From contig NZ_CP016033.1 of assembly GCF_001663175.1 (NCBI RefSeq), positions 2,976,001 to 3,040,000 on the forward strand: a stretch of DNA of 64,000 nucleotides, given 5' to 3'. Shown here piece after piece: positions 19,302 to 27,697 of this stretch. The stretch comes from Erythrobacter neustonensis (GTDB taxonomy: Bacteria > Pseudomonadota > Alphaproteobacteria > Sphingomonadales > Sphingomonadaceae). A model generated the notes under the pieces. It did no database searches. It was not told the origin of the DNA and saw only the letters and a program-made list of their open reading frames with translations. How positions within the stretch are numbered: position 1 is the first letter of the stretch; each line of letters opens with the position of its first letter. Position numbers and translations under genes: made by a program.

Positions 19302-20396
19302 CTAGAACCGGCCCCACACGAACCGGCTCGACAACGCGTAGTTCCAGACCGATCCGACCACGATCCCCGCCAGCGCGGCCAGCGCCCAGAACACGCCCTG
19401 CCCTTCGAGGAAGGTAGCAATCGCGACATTGGCAAAGCCGCCAATCGCGCAGGTCGCGACAAAGCCGATCCAGCCGCGCAGCAATGCGCCCGCGCCGGTC
19501 AGCCGCTTGTCGCGATAGGTCAGCCAGTTGTTGAGCCAGAAATTGAAGCTCATCGCCACCAGCACCGCTGCCGTCTGCGCCCAGGTGAAGGCGTGGTCGA
19601 AGGCGAACAGCAGGCTGGTCAGCACCGCAAAATGCACCAGCACGCCCAGCGCCCCGACCGTGCCGAACAATGCGAAGCGGGTGGGGATCACCTTGCCCAG
19701 CGTCTTGTCGTAAAGCCCGGCAAGAAAATCGAACAGAATGGCGCGGTCCAGCTTGCTTTCTCCTTCGCGGCGGGCCGCGAAATTGAGCGGGAATTCCTTG
19801 ACCCGCATGGTGGTGTCCGAGGTGGCGAGCAGGTCGAGCAGGATCTTGAACCCGATCCCGGTGAGCCGCGGCACCAGCGCGCGCGCCGCATCGGACGGCA
19901 GCATGAAATAACCGCTCATCGGATCGGTCAGGTCAACCCCGGTGATCCGCCGCGCGATCGCGTTGGCATAGGTCGAGAGCCTTTCGCGCTCGGGCGCGGC
20001 CCATTCGGCGGTCGATGCGCCTTCGGCAAAGCGGCTGGCGACACAGATGTCGGCCTCGCCCGCCTTCAGCGCGGCGAGCATGCCGGGAAGCAGCGCAGGG
20101 TCGTGCTGGTGGTCTGCATCCATCACCGCGACAAACGGCGCGGCGGTGGCGCAGAAGCCTTCGATCGCGGCACTCGCGAGGCCGCGCCGCCCGATCCGCT
20201 GGATCACCCGCACCCGCGCATCGGTCAACGCCAACGCGCGCGCCTCGTCGGCGGTGCCATCCTTGCTGTCGTCGTCGACGATGATGACTTCCCAGCGCGC
20301 GGCGGTGCCGATCGCGCGGTCGATCCGGTCGACCAGCGGAACGAGATTGCCGCGCTCGTTGAGCGTGGGCAGGATAATCGCAAGATCGAGGCTCAT
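19302..20396 (-). CDS. Polyprenyl-phosphate glycosyltransferase (GT2) fused to GtrA
   Basis: A 364-residue protein. Residues 1-230 form a DPM1-like GT2 domain: ILPTLNERGNL, then VDDDSKDGT, the DxD sequence MDADHQHDP, and DLTDPMSGYFM. Residues from about 240 onward form four helices of a GtrA-like membrane domain (FNFWLNNWLTYRDKR is diagnostic). Such fusions synthesise polyprenyl-phosphate-mannose or glucose and help present it across the membrane. Tail-to-tail with the GT39 gene, which plausibly uses the product. It is 8 bp downstream of leuB, probably only by chance. Confidence 0.9.
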   Translation of the reverse strand: MSLDLAIILPTLNERGNLVPLVDRIDRAIGTAARWEVIIVDDDSKDGTADEARALALTDARVRVIQRIGRRGLASAAIEGFCATAAPFVAVMDADHQHDPALLPGMLAALKAGEADICVASRFAEGASTAEWAAPERERLSTYANAIARRITGVDLTDPMSGYFMLPSDAARALVPRLTGIGFKILLDLLATSDTTMRVKEFPLNFAARREGESKLDRAILFDFLAGLYDKTLGKVIPTRFALFGTVGALGVLVHFAVLTSLLFAFDHAFTWAQTAAVLVAMSFNFWLNNWLTYRDKRLTGAGALLRGWIGFVATCAIGGFANVAIATFLEGQGVFWALAALAGIVVGSVWNYALSSRFVWGRF

Positions 20397-20404
20397 GGGA
20401 AGGC

Positions 20405-21463
20405 TTACAACCGCTCGCGCACCGCTGCGCCGATTGCGGCGGTGCCGTGGCTGCCGCCCAGGTCGCCGCCGAGGATGCCATCGGCCAAGGTGCGTGCCAC
20501 CGCCGCCTCGATCCGCACGGCATCGTCTTCGCGGCCGAAGGAATGGCGCAGCATCATCGCCGCCGACAGGATCGTCGCCATCGGGTTGGCCTTGCCCTGC
20601 CCCGCGATATCGGGCGCGCTGCCGTGGATCGGTTCATACAGGCCGTAGGTGCCGTGCGCGGTCTGCCGTTCGCCCAGCGAGGCGCTTGGCAGCAGCCCGA
20701 TCGATCCGACCGCAGCGCTGGCAAGGTCGCTGAGGATATCGCCGAACAGGTTGCCCGTCAGCACCACGCCGAAACGGTCGGGATGGCTAACCACCTGCAT
20801 CGCGGCATTATCGACATACATGTGATCGAGCGTCACGCCCGGATATTCCGCGGCAACTTCGATCACCACATCGCGCCACAACTGGCTGGTCTCAAGCACG
20901 TTGGCCTTGTCGACGCTGGTAAGCGGCTGCCCGCTCACCGCCGCGGCGCGGAAGGCGACATGCGCGATCCGGCGCACTTCGTGTTCGGCATAGGACATCG
21001 CATCCCAGCCCTCACGCTCGCCATCGTCGGTCACGCGCTGGCCCTTGGCGCCGAAATAGACATCCCCGGTCAATTCACGCACGATCAGCAGGTCGAGCCC
21101 GCCCGCAATATCGGTGCGCAGCGGCGAGAGATGTTCGAGGCCCGCAAACACGCGCGCAGGCCGCAGGTTGGCGAACAGGCCCAGATGCTTGCGCAGGCCA
21201 AGGATCGCCTGCTCGGGGCGCAGGTGCCGTTCCAGCGCGTCGCAGGCCGGATCGCCCACCGCGCCGAACAGGATCGCGTCGGCCACGCGCGCGACCTCCA
21301 GCGTTTCGTCCGGCAGCGGCACCCCGTGGCGGTGATAGGCCGCGCCGCCCACATCGCCCGAAAACAGGGTGAGGCCCGGCAGCGCGAGGCTTTCGAGCAC
21401 CGCGACCGCCTCGGCGGTAACCTCGGGGCCGATCCCGTCTCCGGGCAGAACTGCAATCTTCAC
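20405..21463 (-). CDS. leuB: 3-isopropylmalate dehydrogenase
   Basis: A 352-residue NAD-dependent decarboxylating dehydrogenase of leucine biosynthesis. It begins MKIAVLPGDGIGPEV. LRPARVFAGL, the DLLIVRELTGDVYFG segment and the VDNAAMQVV plus GNLFGDILSD substrate/metal region match LeuB rather than isocitrate or tartrate dehydrogenase. The C-terminal EPIHGSAPDIAGQGKANP completes the family signature. No other leu gene is adjacent. Confidence 0.95.
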   Translation of the reverse strand: MKIAVLPGDGIGPEVTAEAVAVLESLALPGLTLFSGDVGGAAYHRHGVPLPDETLEVARVADAILFGAVGDPACDALERHLRPEQAILGLRKHLGLFANLRPARVFAGLEHLSPLRTDIAGGLDLLIVRELTGDVYFGAKGQRVTDDGEREGWDAMSYAEHEVRRIAHVAFRAAAVSGQPLTSVDKANVLETSQLWRDVVIEVAAEYPGVTLDHMYVDNAAMQVVSHPDRFGVVLTGNLFGDILSDLASAAVGSIGLLPSASLGERQTAHGTYGLYEPIHGSAPDIAGQGKANPMATILSAAMMLRHSFGREDDAVRIEAAVARTLADGILGGDLGGSHGTAAIGAAVRERL

Positions 21464-21475
21464 GCGCGCATCCCT

Positions 21476-22075
21476 TCAAGCCATCCGCGCCAACCGTTCG
21501 GTCAACCGCAGCCTCGCGCCCATAACATCGCGCCGGTCGCCTGCAAGCAGGTAGTGCGCAAGGCGGCGCTCGAGTATCCCCAGCATTGCCATCTGCTGCG
21601 CCCAGTCGGCTCCTGCTGCGGGCGCTTCTCCGCCATAGCCGAGTTCGGACAGAAGCAGCGTTTCATACCCGATCAGCCCCGTCACCCAGCCGCGCGCCGA
21701 AGGAGCGAGCGCGATCGCTTCGAGCAGGCCTTCGAGCGCGGAATGCAGCGCAGGGTATGGCTGGCGCTCGGGAAGCGTCGCTGCGGTGAGCGCGCAGGCC
21801 CACTGGATCGCGGCGGCCGGCAGCGGCTCGGTGATCAGCGCGGCACGCGACTGTTCGAGTTCGATCCGCGCGAAAGGCAGCTGGCTTCCCGGGCGATAGG
21901 ACAATTCGGCGGTGACGCGGTTGCCCGGCACCATCACCGCGCGCATCATCCGCCCGCGCCCGCCGGCAACATAGGCGGCAATCAGCCCGGCCTCGGCAGT
22001 GAGCACGCGCGCCATCGCGCCGGTTTCGCCCTGCGGACGCGCGCCGAGGAAAATGGCAGCCGCGGCGCTGGTCAC
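21476..22075 (-). CDS. recO: DNA repair protein RecO
   Basis: A 199-residue protein, short for RecO but similar to alphaproteobacterial versions. The N-terminal OB-like domain shows ARPQGETGAMARVLTAEAGL and the short YVAGGRGR, and the C-terminal helical half includes GWVTGLIGYETLLLSELGYG. RecO works with RecR and RecF to load RecA on SSB-coated gaps. The zinc-binding cysteines of longer RecO proteins are absent. Located between leuB and ubiK on the same strand. Confidence 0.85.
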   Translation of the reverse strand: MTSAAAAIFLGARPQGETGAMARVLTAEAGLIAAYVAGGRGRMMRAVMVPGNRVTAELSYRPGSQLPFARIELEQSRAALITEPLPAAAIQWACALTAATLPERQPYPALHSALEGLLEAIALAPSARGWVTGLIGYETLLLSELGYGGEAPAAGADWAQQMAMLGILERRLAHYLLAGDRRDVMGARLRLTERLARMA

Positions 22076-22097
22076 ACGCTACGCGCCGCGCCGGGGC

Positions 22098-22346
22098 TTA
22101 CTGGCCCGATTTCGCTTCCAGCGCGGCGAGGCGCGCTTCGAGCGCATCGGCCTGTTCGCGCGCCTTTTGCGCCATCGCCTTGACCGTGTCGAATTCCTCG
22201 CGTGTGACGAAGTCGATCCCGCCCAAGGCTTCGCGCATCCGTTCGCGCGCGCCGTCGCGGGCTTCGCGGGTCATGCCGGCCATCGTGCCGGCAGCGCTGT
22301 TGGCGAGTTTGACGAGGTCGGCGATGATCGGGTTCTGGCTTTGCAT
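22098..22346 (-). CDS. ubiK: BMFP-domain accessory factor UbiK
   Basis: An 82-residue protein starting at ATG 22346 (MQSQNPIIADLVKLANSAAG). The C-terminal half is a coiled coil (AREQADALEARLAALEAK), typical of the membrane fusogenic BMFP/UbiK family. UbiK supports aerobic ubiquinone synthesis by binding UbiJ and lipid. The longer open frame reaching 22718 overlaps tspO and is not real. Monocistronic or with recO (22-bp gap). Confidence 0.87.
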   Translation of the reverse strand: MQSQNPIIADLVKLANSAAGTMAGMTREARDGARERMREALGGIDFVTREEFDTVKAMAQKAREQADALEARLAALEAKSGQ

Positions 22347-22405
22347 GGCGCCTTTTTGGAGATGCTTGCCCCGAAGTGCAAGCATCGTCGGTTTATGAGC
22401 GGCGC

Positions 22406-22954
22406 TCAAAGCCGCACTTCGGTCGCCGCCCCATTGCCCGAATTCACGCCGCCATCGGGGTTTTCGGCAATGAACTGGTAATTGAGCACGCTCGCAAAGC
22501 ACAGCCATGCCAGATAGGGCAGCAACAGCAGCCCCGCGGTGCGCCGCACCCGGAAAATCAGCGCCAGCGCGACGATGAGGCTGACCACCCCGAAACCCAG
22601 TACCATCAGTGCGGTGGTCATGTCCTGCAGGCCGAAGAACACCATCGACCAGCCTTGCGTGACGATGAAATGCACCGCGAACACGCCGAGCGCGATCCCG
22701 CGCCCCTGCGCGCCCCACGCGCTGGCGACCAATGCCAGCGCCAGCCCGATCATCACAAACAGGATGCTCCAGACGATCCCGAACACCACCGGCGGCGGAT
22801 AGATCGCGGGCTTTTCAAGCCCTGCGAACCACGGGGTATCCGGCCCGCCAAGCTGGCCTGCAGCAAATCCGATCAGCAGGATCAGCGGCACCATGAACAG
22901 CGCCCAGCGCAGGAAACTCGCACGCAATTGCGCAGGGGAGGCAAGCAGATTCAT
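22406..22954 (-). CDS. tspO: TspO/MBR family tryptophan-rich sensory protein
   Basis: A 182-residue membrane protein with five hydrophobic helices, starting at ATG 22954 (MNLLASPAQLRASFLRWALF). The family motif PDTPWFAGLEKPAIYPPPVVFGIVW (split: PWFAGLEKPAIYPPP is the core) is intact, followed by YLAWLCFASVLNYQF in helix 5. TspO binds porphyrins and lipids and affects tetrapyrrole export and light/oxygen responses in alphaproteobacteria. No photosynthesis genes are visible here. Confidence 0.92.
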   Translation of the reverse strand: MNLLASPAQLRASFLRWALFMVPLILLIGFAAGQLGGPDTPWFAGLEKPAIYPPPVVFGIVWSILFVMIGLALALVASAWGAQGRGIALGVFAVHFIVTQGWSMVFFGLQDMTTALMVLGFGVVSLIVALALIFRVRRTAGLLLLPYLAWLCFASVLNYQFIAENPDGGVNSGNGAATEVRL

Positions 22955-23264
22955 CGGCGCTCCACGGTTGCGGCCGGTGTGCGGCCTGATCCATCGGCGA
23001 ATGACTATCAGAGGCCTGCGATGCTTGCCACCTTTGCCGCGCGAAACCGCGCGCACTGCCCCGCGCAGACACGCTTCTCGCGCAGATCGTGGCACAAATG
23101 TGGTAAAAATTGGGCAGATTGTGTCAAAAACCTTTGGGGTCTGCCACACTTGCTGCTAGAGGCTGCCACATTCCTGCCGTGATTCGAAAGTGCGTTGCCG
23201 GCGGGGATTGATCTAACGCGCTTTGCTCATTCCGGCCCGTGCCGGGCCCGAAAAGGATTTTACC
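22955..23264. other. 310-bp divergent promoter region, no gene seen
   Basis: It separates tspO (minus) from a small lipoprotein gene (plus). No coding frame with a start signal is visible. The part at 23095-23180 is relatively AT-rich and contains TGGCACAAATGTGG and two further TGCCACA words, possibly binding sites. A hairpin GGCCCG-TGC-CGGGCC (about 23235-23250) lies in the 5' leader of the lipoprotein, just before its ribosome-binding site. Confidence 0.45.
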
Positions 23265-23471
23265 ATGAAGAAGATCGCACTCGTTGCCGTCGCTGGCCTC
23301 GCTCTCGCCACCGCCGCTTGCTCGAAGCCGGCTGAAGAAGCTGCAACCGAAGCCGACGCGATGGCTGTTGCTGAAGAGCCGATGGTTGTCGAAACCCCCG
23401 CCGTCGACGCGACCGCCGACGCGATGGCTGTCGAAACCCCGGTTGTCGTCGAGACCCCGGCTGCCATGTAA
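23265..23471 (+). CDS. Small low-complexity lipoprotein
   Basis: A 68-residue protein from ATG 23265 with an AAAGGA ribosome-binding site. The N-terminus MKKIALVAVAGLALATAACS is a lipoprotein signal with the cysteine at residue 19. The mature part is acidic and made almost only of A, E, V, T, P, D and M, with near-repeats ADAMAV and VETP. No function can be assigned. It is followed by a strong bidirectional terminator, so it is transcribed alone and perhaps strongly. Confidence 0.78.
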   Translation: MKKIALVAVAGLALATAACSKPAEEAATEADAMAVAEEPMVVETPAVDATADAMAVETPVVVETPAAM

Positions 23472-23537
23472 TCCGCTGGGCCTCGCGCCCGCAGGATTAC
23501 CGGCGCTGGCCTCGTGCCAGTGACCAGGTTCAAGAAA

Positions 23538-23576
23538 GGCCGGTAGCAACCACGGTTGCTGCCGGTCTTTTCTTTT
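23538..23576. terminator. Bidirectional intrinsic terminator
   Basis: GGCCGGTAGCAACC (23538-23551) pairs with GGTTGCTGCCGGTC (23554-23567) with one wobble, followed by CTTTTCTTTT on the plus strand. It serves the lipoprotein gene on the plus strand. The converging tlyA ends at 23580, and the stem could also stop that transcript, although its A-tract on the far side is short. Confidence 0.8.
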
Positions 23577-23579
23577 GCG

Positions 23580-24344
23580 CTATCCGCGATTGGCGCTGAT
23601 CAGAAACTCGACATTGCCCTGCGGCCCGGTGATCGGGCTGGTGGCGATGCCCTGCACCGTCCAGCCGAGCCCTTCGATCCAGCCGCGCACTTCGTCGCAG
23701 ACCCGCGCATGCAACGCAGGGTCGCGCACCACTCCGCCCTTGCCGACCTCCTCGCGCCCGACCTCGAACTGCGGTTTGATCAGCGCGACCAGACGGCATT
23801 GCGGCGCTGCCAGTTGCAGCGGCACCTCGAGCACCTTGGCCAGGGAGATGAAGCTCGCATCGCACACCACCCAGTTGCACGGGCGGTCGATGTGCCGAGG
23901 CGTGAGCAGGCGGGCCGACAATTGTTCAAGCACGGTGACGCGGTCGTCTTCGCGCAGCTTCCACGCCAGCTGGTTGGTCCCGCTGTCGACGCAGAACACA
24001 TGCGCCGCGCCGTGGGTCAGCAGCACATCGGTAAAGCCCCCGGTGGACGAGCCGATATCCATCGCGACTGCGCCCGCCGGATCGAGCCCGAAGTGTTCGA
24101 TCGCATGCGCCAGCTTGATCCCGCCGCGGCTGACCCAGGGATGATCGCGCCCGCGCACGTCGAGCGCGGCGTCCTCGGCCACCTGCTGGCCCGGCTTGTC
24201 GATCTTGGTCTCGCCCGCGAACACCAGTCCCGCCATTACCAGCGCCTGCGCGCGCGCGCGGCTTTCGGCAAGCCCGCGCTCGACCAGCAGCTGGTCGATC
24301 CGGCGCTTTTGCGGCTTGGCGGGACGGGGCGTGGGATCGGGCAT
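23580..24344 (-). CDS. tlyA: TlyA-family 16S/23S rRNA 2'-O-methyltransferase
   Basis: A 254-residue protein starting at ATG 24344 (MPDPTPRPAKPQKRRIDQLL). The S4-like RNA-binding domain covers about residues 14-75 (RIDQLLVERGLAESRARAQA). The FtsJ-like methyltransferase domain has the SAM-binding segment AMDIGSSTGGFTDVLL and the downstream KPQFEVGRE. In mycobacteria TlyA methylates 16S and 23S rRNA and affects capreomycin sensitivity. The open frame runs upstream to 24923 but that part is antisense to another gene. Confidence 0.9.
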   Translation of the reverse strand: MPDPTPRPAKPQKRRIDQLLVERGLAESRARAQALVMAGLVFAGETKIDKPGQQVAEDAALDVRGRDHPWVSRGGIKLAHAIEHFGLDPAGAVAMDIGSSTGGFTDVLLTHGAAHVFCVDSGTNQLAWKLREDDRVTVLEQLSARLLTPRHIDRPCNWVVCDASFISLAKVLEVPLQLAAPQCRLVALIKPQFEVGREEVGKGGVVRDPALHARVCDEVRGWIEGLGWTVQGIATSPITGPQGNVEFLISANRG

Positions 24345-24398
24345 CGGCTTGTTTTTCCGGGGTGGACAGCGCCCCGCCCTAGCGCGCAAAGTGGGGCG

Positions 24399-24959
24399 AT
24401 GAAAGCTGTCCTGACCCTTATCGCCCTCGCCGCGGTGCCCGCGCTGGCCGCCTGTGTCCCGGCCACGCCCCCGCCGCCCACCGGCACCGCCGCGCCTGCA
24501 CCGCGTGCCCAGACCCAGCCGCGCCCGGCCCCTGCGCCCGCCGCACCGCTTCCGGCAGCGGTGGATGGCCGCTGGATGGATGCGCCGCTGACACCCGGCG
24601 GCTGGCGTTACAGCCTCGGCGCGACCGGGCCGGTGGCGGTGTTCGCCGGATCGGGCGGGCGGGGCGAATTCCTGATGACTTGCGAACGTCCCGCCGGACG
24701 CGTCAGCCTGTGGCGCGCGGGGCGCAGCGGCGTGGCCCGCGCGATGACGATCCGCACGGAGACCGCCACGCGCAGTCTTGGCGCCGTGCAGGCCGAGGAC
24801 ACCAACCCCTATCTCGCCGCCGCGCTGCCATCGGGCGATCCGCTGCTCGATGCGATGGCGCTGTCCAAGGGGCGGTTCGCGGTCGAGGTCGAAGGCCAGC
24901 CGCCGCTGTTTTTGCCCAGCCACGCCGAGGTCAGCCGCGTGATCGAGGATTGCCGGTAG
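24399..24959 (+). CDS. Proline-rich lipoprotein, unknown function
   Basis: A 186-residue protein from ATG 24399. The signal MKAVLTLIALAAVPALAACV has a lipobox with Cys19. Residues 20-60 are Pro/Ala-rich, probably a periplasmic linker. A compact C-terminal domain follows (LTPGGWRYSLGATGPVAVF, then FLMTCERPAGRVSLWRAG). It is divergent from tlyA with a 54-bp gap. I do not recognise a named family. The internal pattern of aromatic, Cys and Arg residues suggests a small beta domain. Confidence 0.75.
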   Translation: MKAVLTLIALAAVPALAACVPATPPPPTGTAAPAPRAQTQPRPAPAPAAPLPAAVDGRWMDAPLTPGGWRYSLGATGPVAVFAGSGGRGEFLMTCERPAGRVSLWRAGRSGVARAMTIRTETATRSLGAVQAEDTNPYLAAALPSGDPLLDAMALSKGRFAVEVEGQPPLFLPSHAEVSRVIEDCR

Positions 24960-25149
24960 GCTTTCGTCCCCGGCGGGTCTTTGTTGCCCTACCGCCTCGC
25001 CATTTGCGGGCTGTTTCCTTCGCTTCGCTACGGAGCACCTGCGGCTCGCGCGCGCGCTCGCGACCGCCGCGCGACCGGACCACCGCCCCTTCCGATTCTC
25101 CAGAGCTTATCCACAGGCTTGCCCCCAGCCTGTCCACACCCACCGCGCA

Positions 25150-25206
25150 TACGCAAAACGCCCGGAGGCGGCTCCGGGCGTTACCTGCCGCATGTGTCTG
25201 CGGCGA
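25150..25206 (-). ncRNA. Candidate small RNA with its own promoter and terminator
   Basis: On the minus strand TTGAAT (25240-25235) and CATACT (25218-25213) are 16 bp apart and could serve as a promoter. The downstream 55-60 nt fold into two hairpins: GCCGCA/TGCGGC (25204-25187) and a perfect 10-bp stem AACGCCCGGA/TCCGGGCGTT (25182-25157) ending in TTTT. No ORF of useful length is inside. The terminator has no other gene to serve on that strand. Expression is unproven. Confidence 0.35.
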
Positions 25207-25357
25207 GCGAGGAGTATGACGCGGGAAAAGTTTTATTCAAGTCTTGTCGATGCGGCTTGGATGACTCACATTAACCCCTGAGACCAGCGACGCGCGCGGT
25301 TCTCGGCCCCCGGTGATACGATGGGGTCTGCTCACAAGCTCGAAAGGAGGTGATCCG

Positions 25358-25414
25358 ATGTCTCATGGTTCAGTAGCGAGGTCGGTGAAGATCCCTACGG
25401 AGCATACTCGGTAA
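25358..25414 (+). CDS. 18-residue micro-ORF with complete Shine-Dalgarno complement
   Basis: ATG 25358 opens an 18-codon frame (MSHGSVARSVKIPTEHTR) ending in TAA. It is preceded by AAAGGAGGTGATCC (25343-25356), a complement of the 16S rRNA 3' tail over 14 bases, far longer than ordinary ribosome-binding sites, with 7 nt between GGAGG and ATG. A terminator follows 55 bp later, so it looks like a free-standing small gene or a leader. It lacks runs of Leu, Ile or Val codons, which argues against a classical ilv attenuator despite ilvE downstream. Confidence 0.5.
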   Translation: MSHGSVARSVKIPTEHTR

Positions 25415-25469
25415 TCGTCTTGCCAAGTAAGGCTTCGTGAGCGGCGCTTCCGGCCGCTGACCATGTTAA

Positions 25470-25504
25470 GGGCGTTTCCACCGACGGGCTGGAGACGCCC
25501 TTTT
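25470..25504 (+). terminator. Rho-independent terminator after the micro-ORF
   Basis: GGGCGTTTCCA (25470-25480) pairs with TGGAGACGCCC (25490-25500) with one wobble, followed by TTTT and a further T-rich stretch. A smaller perfect hairpin (AGCGGC/GCCGCT, about 25439-25458) precedes it. It separates the micro-ORF transcript from ilvE. Confidence 0.8.
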
Positions 25505-25685
25505 CATTTTTGAGGTTGCGAACCTGCCTCCGCAGGTTCGTCCTCGGCGAGCTTCAGGTCCTGCGGACCTGATCGCCTGCGGCTCGGCCGCGTGCCCTCG
25601 CGGGCCTTATGGCCCGAGCCGGCGCGATCCTCTTGGGCTGCAGAGTGATCTTGCCCTCCGGGGCGCGCAGGATTAGGCGCGGGGG

Positions 25686-26762
25686 ATGCAACTCACCCGC
25701 CTGCCCCACCCCGCCCCCACGCCAGCTGATACCCGCGAACAGCTCGTCGCCGATCCCGGCTTCGGCACGGTGTTCACCGATCACATGGTCGTGATCGATT
25801 ACGACGAGGCCTTGGGAGGCTGGCAGACCCCGGTGCTGGGGCCGCGCCAGCCCATTCCGCTCGATCCGGCGGCAAGCGTGCTGCACTATGCGCAGGAAAT
25901 CTTCGAAGGGTTGAAAGCCTATCGCCACCCCGATGGCGCGCTGGGCCTGTTCCGGCCCGAAGCCAACGCCGCGCGCTTCAATGCCTCGGCCGAGCGCCTC
26001 GCCATGCCCGCATTGCCGCACGAGTTGTTCCTCGGCGCGATCACCGCGCTGCTGGAGGTTGATGGTAACTGGTATCCTTCGGTCGAAGGCGGCTCGCTTT
26101 ATCTGCGCCCCTTCATGATCGCGACCGAGGCCTTTCTCGGCGTGCGCCCGGCGAAAAAATACAAGTTCATCGTCATCGCCTCGCCCGCCGGCAATTATTT
26201 CAAGTCGGGCGCCAAGGCGGTGAGCATCTGGATTTCGGACTACACCCGCGCCGCCCCCGGCGGGACGGGTGCGGCCAAGTGCGGCGGCAATTACGCCGCG
26301 AGCCTCGTTCCCACCGGACAGGCCTTTGCCAAGGGCCACGACCAGGTGCTCTTCCTCGATGCTGCCGAACACAAGTGGGTCGAGGAACTAGGCGGCATGA
26401 ACCTGTTCTTCGTGTTTGCCGATGGCACCGTCGTCACCCCGCCGCTGACCGGCACGATCCTGCCCGGCATCACCCGCAATTCGCTGATCACGCTGCTGGA
26501 GGAACAGGGGCTGACCGTGTCCGAAGCCCCCTATTCGATCGACCAATGGCGCGATGATGCGGCATCCGGCCGGCTGACCGAGGTGATGGCCTGCGGCACC
26601 GCGGCGGTCGTCACCGCGGTCGGCAAGGTTGCAGGACCCGACGGCGAATTCACCATCGGCGCGGGCGGCATCGGCCAGACCACCGCGCGCTTGCGCGAAA
26701 CGCTGGTGGGCATCCAGACCGGGCGGATCGCCGACACCCACGGCTGGGTCACGCGGGTTTGA
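25686..26762 (+). CDS. ilvE: Branched-chain amino acid aminotransferase
   Basis: A 358-residue fold-type IV PLP transaminase of the eukaryotic-like BCAT subgroup. Evidence: [20 protein letters not shown] near the N-terminus, the PLP lysine in [12 protein letters not shown], and [11 protein letters not shown] followed by [12 protein letters not shown]. It catalyses the last step of Leu, Ile and Val synthesis and the first of their breakdown. The stop overlaps or abuts the start of trhO, suggesting an ilvE-trhO-GST transcript. Confidence 0.94.
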   Translation: MQLTRLPHPAPTPADTREQLVADPGFGTVFTDHMVVIDYDEALGGWQTPVLGPRQPIPLDPAASVLHYAQEIFEGLKAYRHPDGALGLFRPEANAARFNASAERLAMPALPHELFLGAITALLEVDGNWYPSVEGGSLYLRPFMIATEAFLGVRPAKKYKFIVIASPAGNYFKSGAKAVSIWISDYTRAAPGGTGAAKCGGNYAASLVPTGQAFAKGHDQVLFLDAAEHKWVEELGGMNLFFVFADGTVVTPPLTGTILPGITRNSLITLLEEQGLTVSEAPYSIDQWRDDAASGRLTEVMACGTAAVVTAVGKVAGPDGEFTIGAGGIGQTTARLRETLVGIQTGRIADTHGWVTRV

Positions 26763-26767
26763 GCGCA

Positions 26768-27697
26768 ATGCCGATCCGGGTTGCCGCGCTCTATCACTTC
26801 ACGCGGTTCGATGATCCTGCGGCGCTGCGCGCGCCGCTGCTTGGGCTGTGCGAGGCGCAAGGCATCAAGGGCACGCTGCTGCTCGCGCGCGAAGGGATCA
26901 ACGGCACGATCGCCGGAACGCCGCACGCGATCGATGCGGTGCTGGCGCATATCCGCGCGCTGCCGGGCTGCGAGAGCCTTGAGGTCAAATTCTCCGGCGC
27001 GCCCGACATGCCCTTCCACCGCATGAAGGTGCGCGTGAAGCGCGAGATCGTGACGATGGGCGAACCCGACATCGACCCGACCCTGTCGGTCGGCCACTAT
27101 GTCGATGCCGCGGACTGGAACGCGCTGATTGCGGACCCCGAAACGGTAGTGATCGACACCCGCAACGATTACGAGGTCGCGGTCGGCACCTTCAGGGGCG
27201 CGGTCGATCCGAAGACGCCGACTTTCCGCGATTTTCCCGGCTGGTTCCGCGACAACCGCGCGCAGCTCTTGGCGGGAAAGAAAAAGGTCGCGATGTTCTG
27301 CACCGGCGGCATCCGCTGCGAGAAGTCGACCAGCTTCCTGCGCGCCGAGGGAATCGAGGACGTGTTCCACCTGAAGGGCGGGATTCTCAAATACCTCGAG
27401 GACGTGCCCGAGGAAGACAGCCTGTGGCAGGGCGAATGCTTCGTCTTCGATGAACGCGTGACCGTGCGCCACGGGCTTGAACAGGGCACCTTCCAGCTGT
27501 GCCGCGCCTGCCGCCGCCCGCTCGATGAAGCGGCGCTGGCGCATCCCGATTACGAGGACGGGGTCAGCTGCCCCGCCTGCATTACTGAACGCACGCCCGA
27601 ACAGCGCGCAGGCTATGCCGAACGCCAGCGGCAGGAGGCGCTCGCCAAGGCACGCGGGCAGGCGCATGTCGGCGCGGTGCGCCCGCCGAAGGAATGA
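26768..27697 (+). CDS. trhO: tRNA uridine(34) hydroxylase TrhO (rhodanese family)
   Basis: A 309-residue protein if started at ATG 26768 ([17 protein letters not shown]); a TTG at 26759 overlapping the ilvE stop is the alternative. The N-terminal acylphosphatase-like domain contains [10 protein letters not shown]. The rhodanese domain has [13 protein letters not shown] and the catalytic loop [12 protein letters not shown]-terminal four-cysteine motif (CRACRRP and CPAC) could bind zinc. TrhO/YceA performs oxygen-dependent hydroxylation of U34 in tRNA. The last 4 bp overlap the next gene (ATGA). Confidence 0.92.
   Translation: MPIRVAALYHFTRFDDPAALRAPLLGLCEAQGIKGTLLLAREGINGTIAGTPHAIDAVLAHIRALPGCESLEVKFSGAPDMPFHRMKVRVKREIVTMGEPDIDPTLSVGHYVDAADWNALIADPETVVIDTRNDYEVAVGTFRGAVDPKTPTFRDFPGWFRDNRAQLLAGKKKVAMFCTGGIRCEKSTSFLRAEGIEDVFHLKGGILKYLEDVPEEDSLWQGECFVFDERVTVRHGLEQGTFQLCRACRRPLDEAALAHPDYEDGVSCPACITERTPEQRAGYAERQRQEALAKARGQAHVGAVRPPKE

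Larger units (their letters stand above)
24960..25685. other. 726-bp gap holding a micro-ORF and a candidate small RNA
   Basis: No normal-sized gene is present between the lipoprotein and ilvE. The stretch carries, in order: a minus-strand candidate small RNA with terminator (25150-25206), an 18-codon ORF with a perfect extended ribosome-binding site (25358-25414), and a plus-strand terminator (25470-25504). The last 180 bp before ilvE hold no further recognisable element apart from the expected ilvE promoter. Confidence 0.6.

Noticed and set aside
25343-25356. Fragment of a 16S rRNA gene end
   Set aside because: The match to the 16S 3' tail stops at 14 bases, and the flanks are unlike 16S on either strand; a ribosome-binding site before an ATG explains it.
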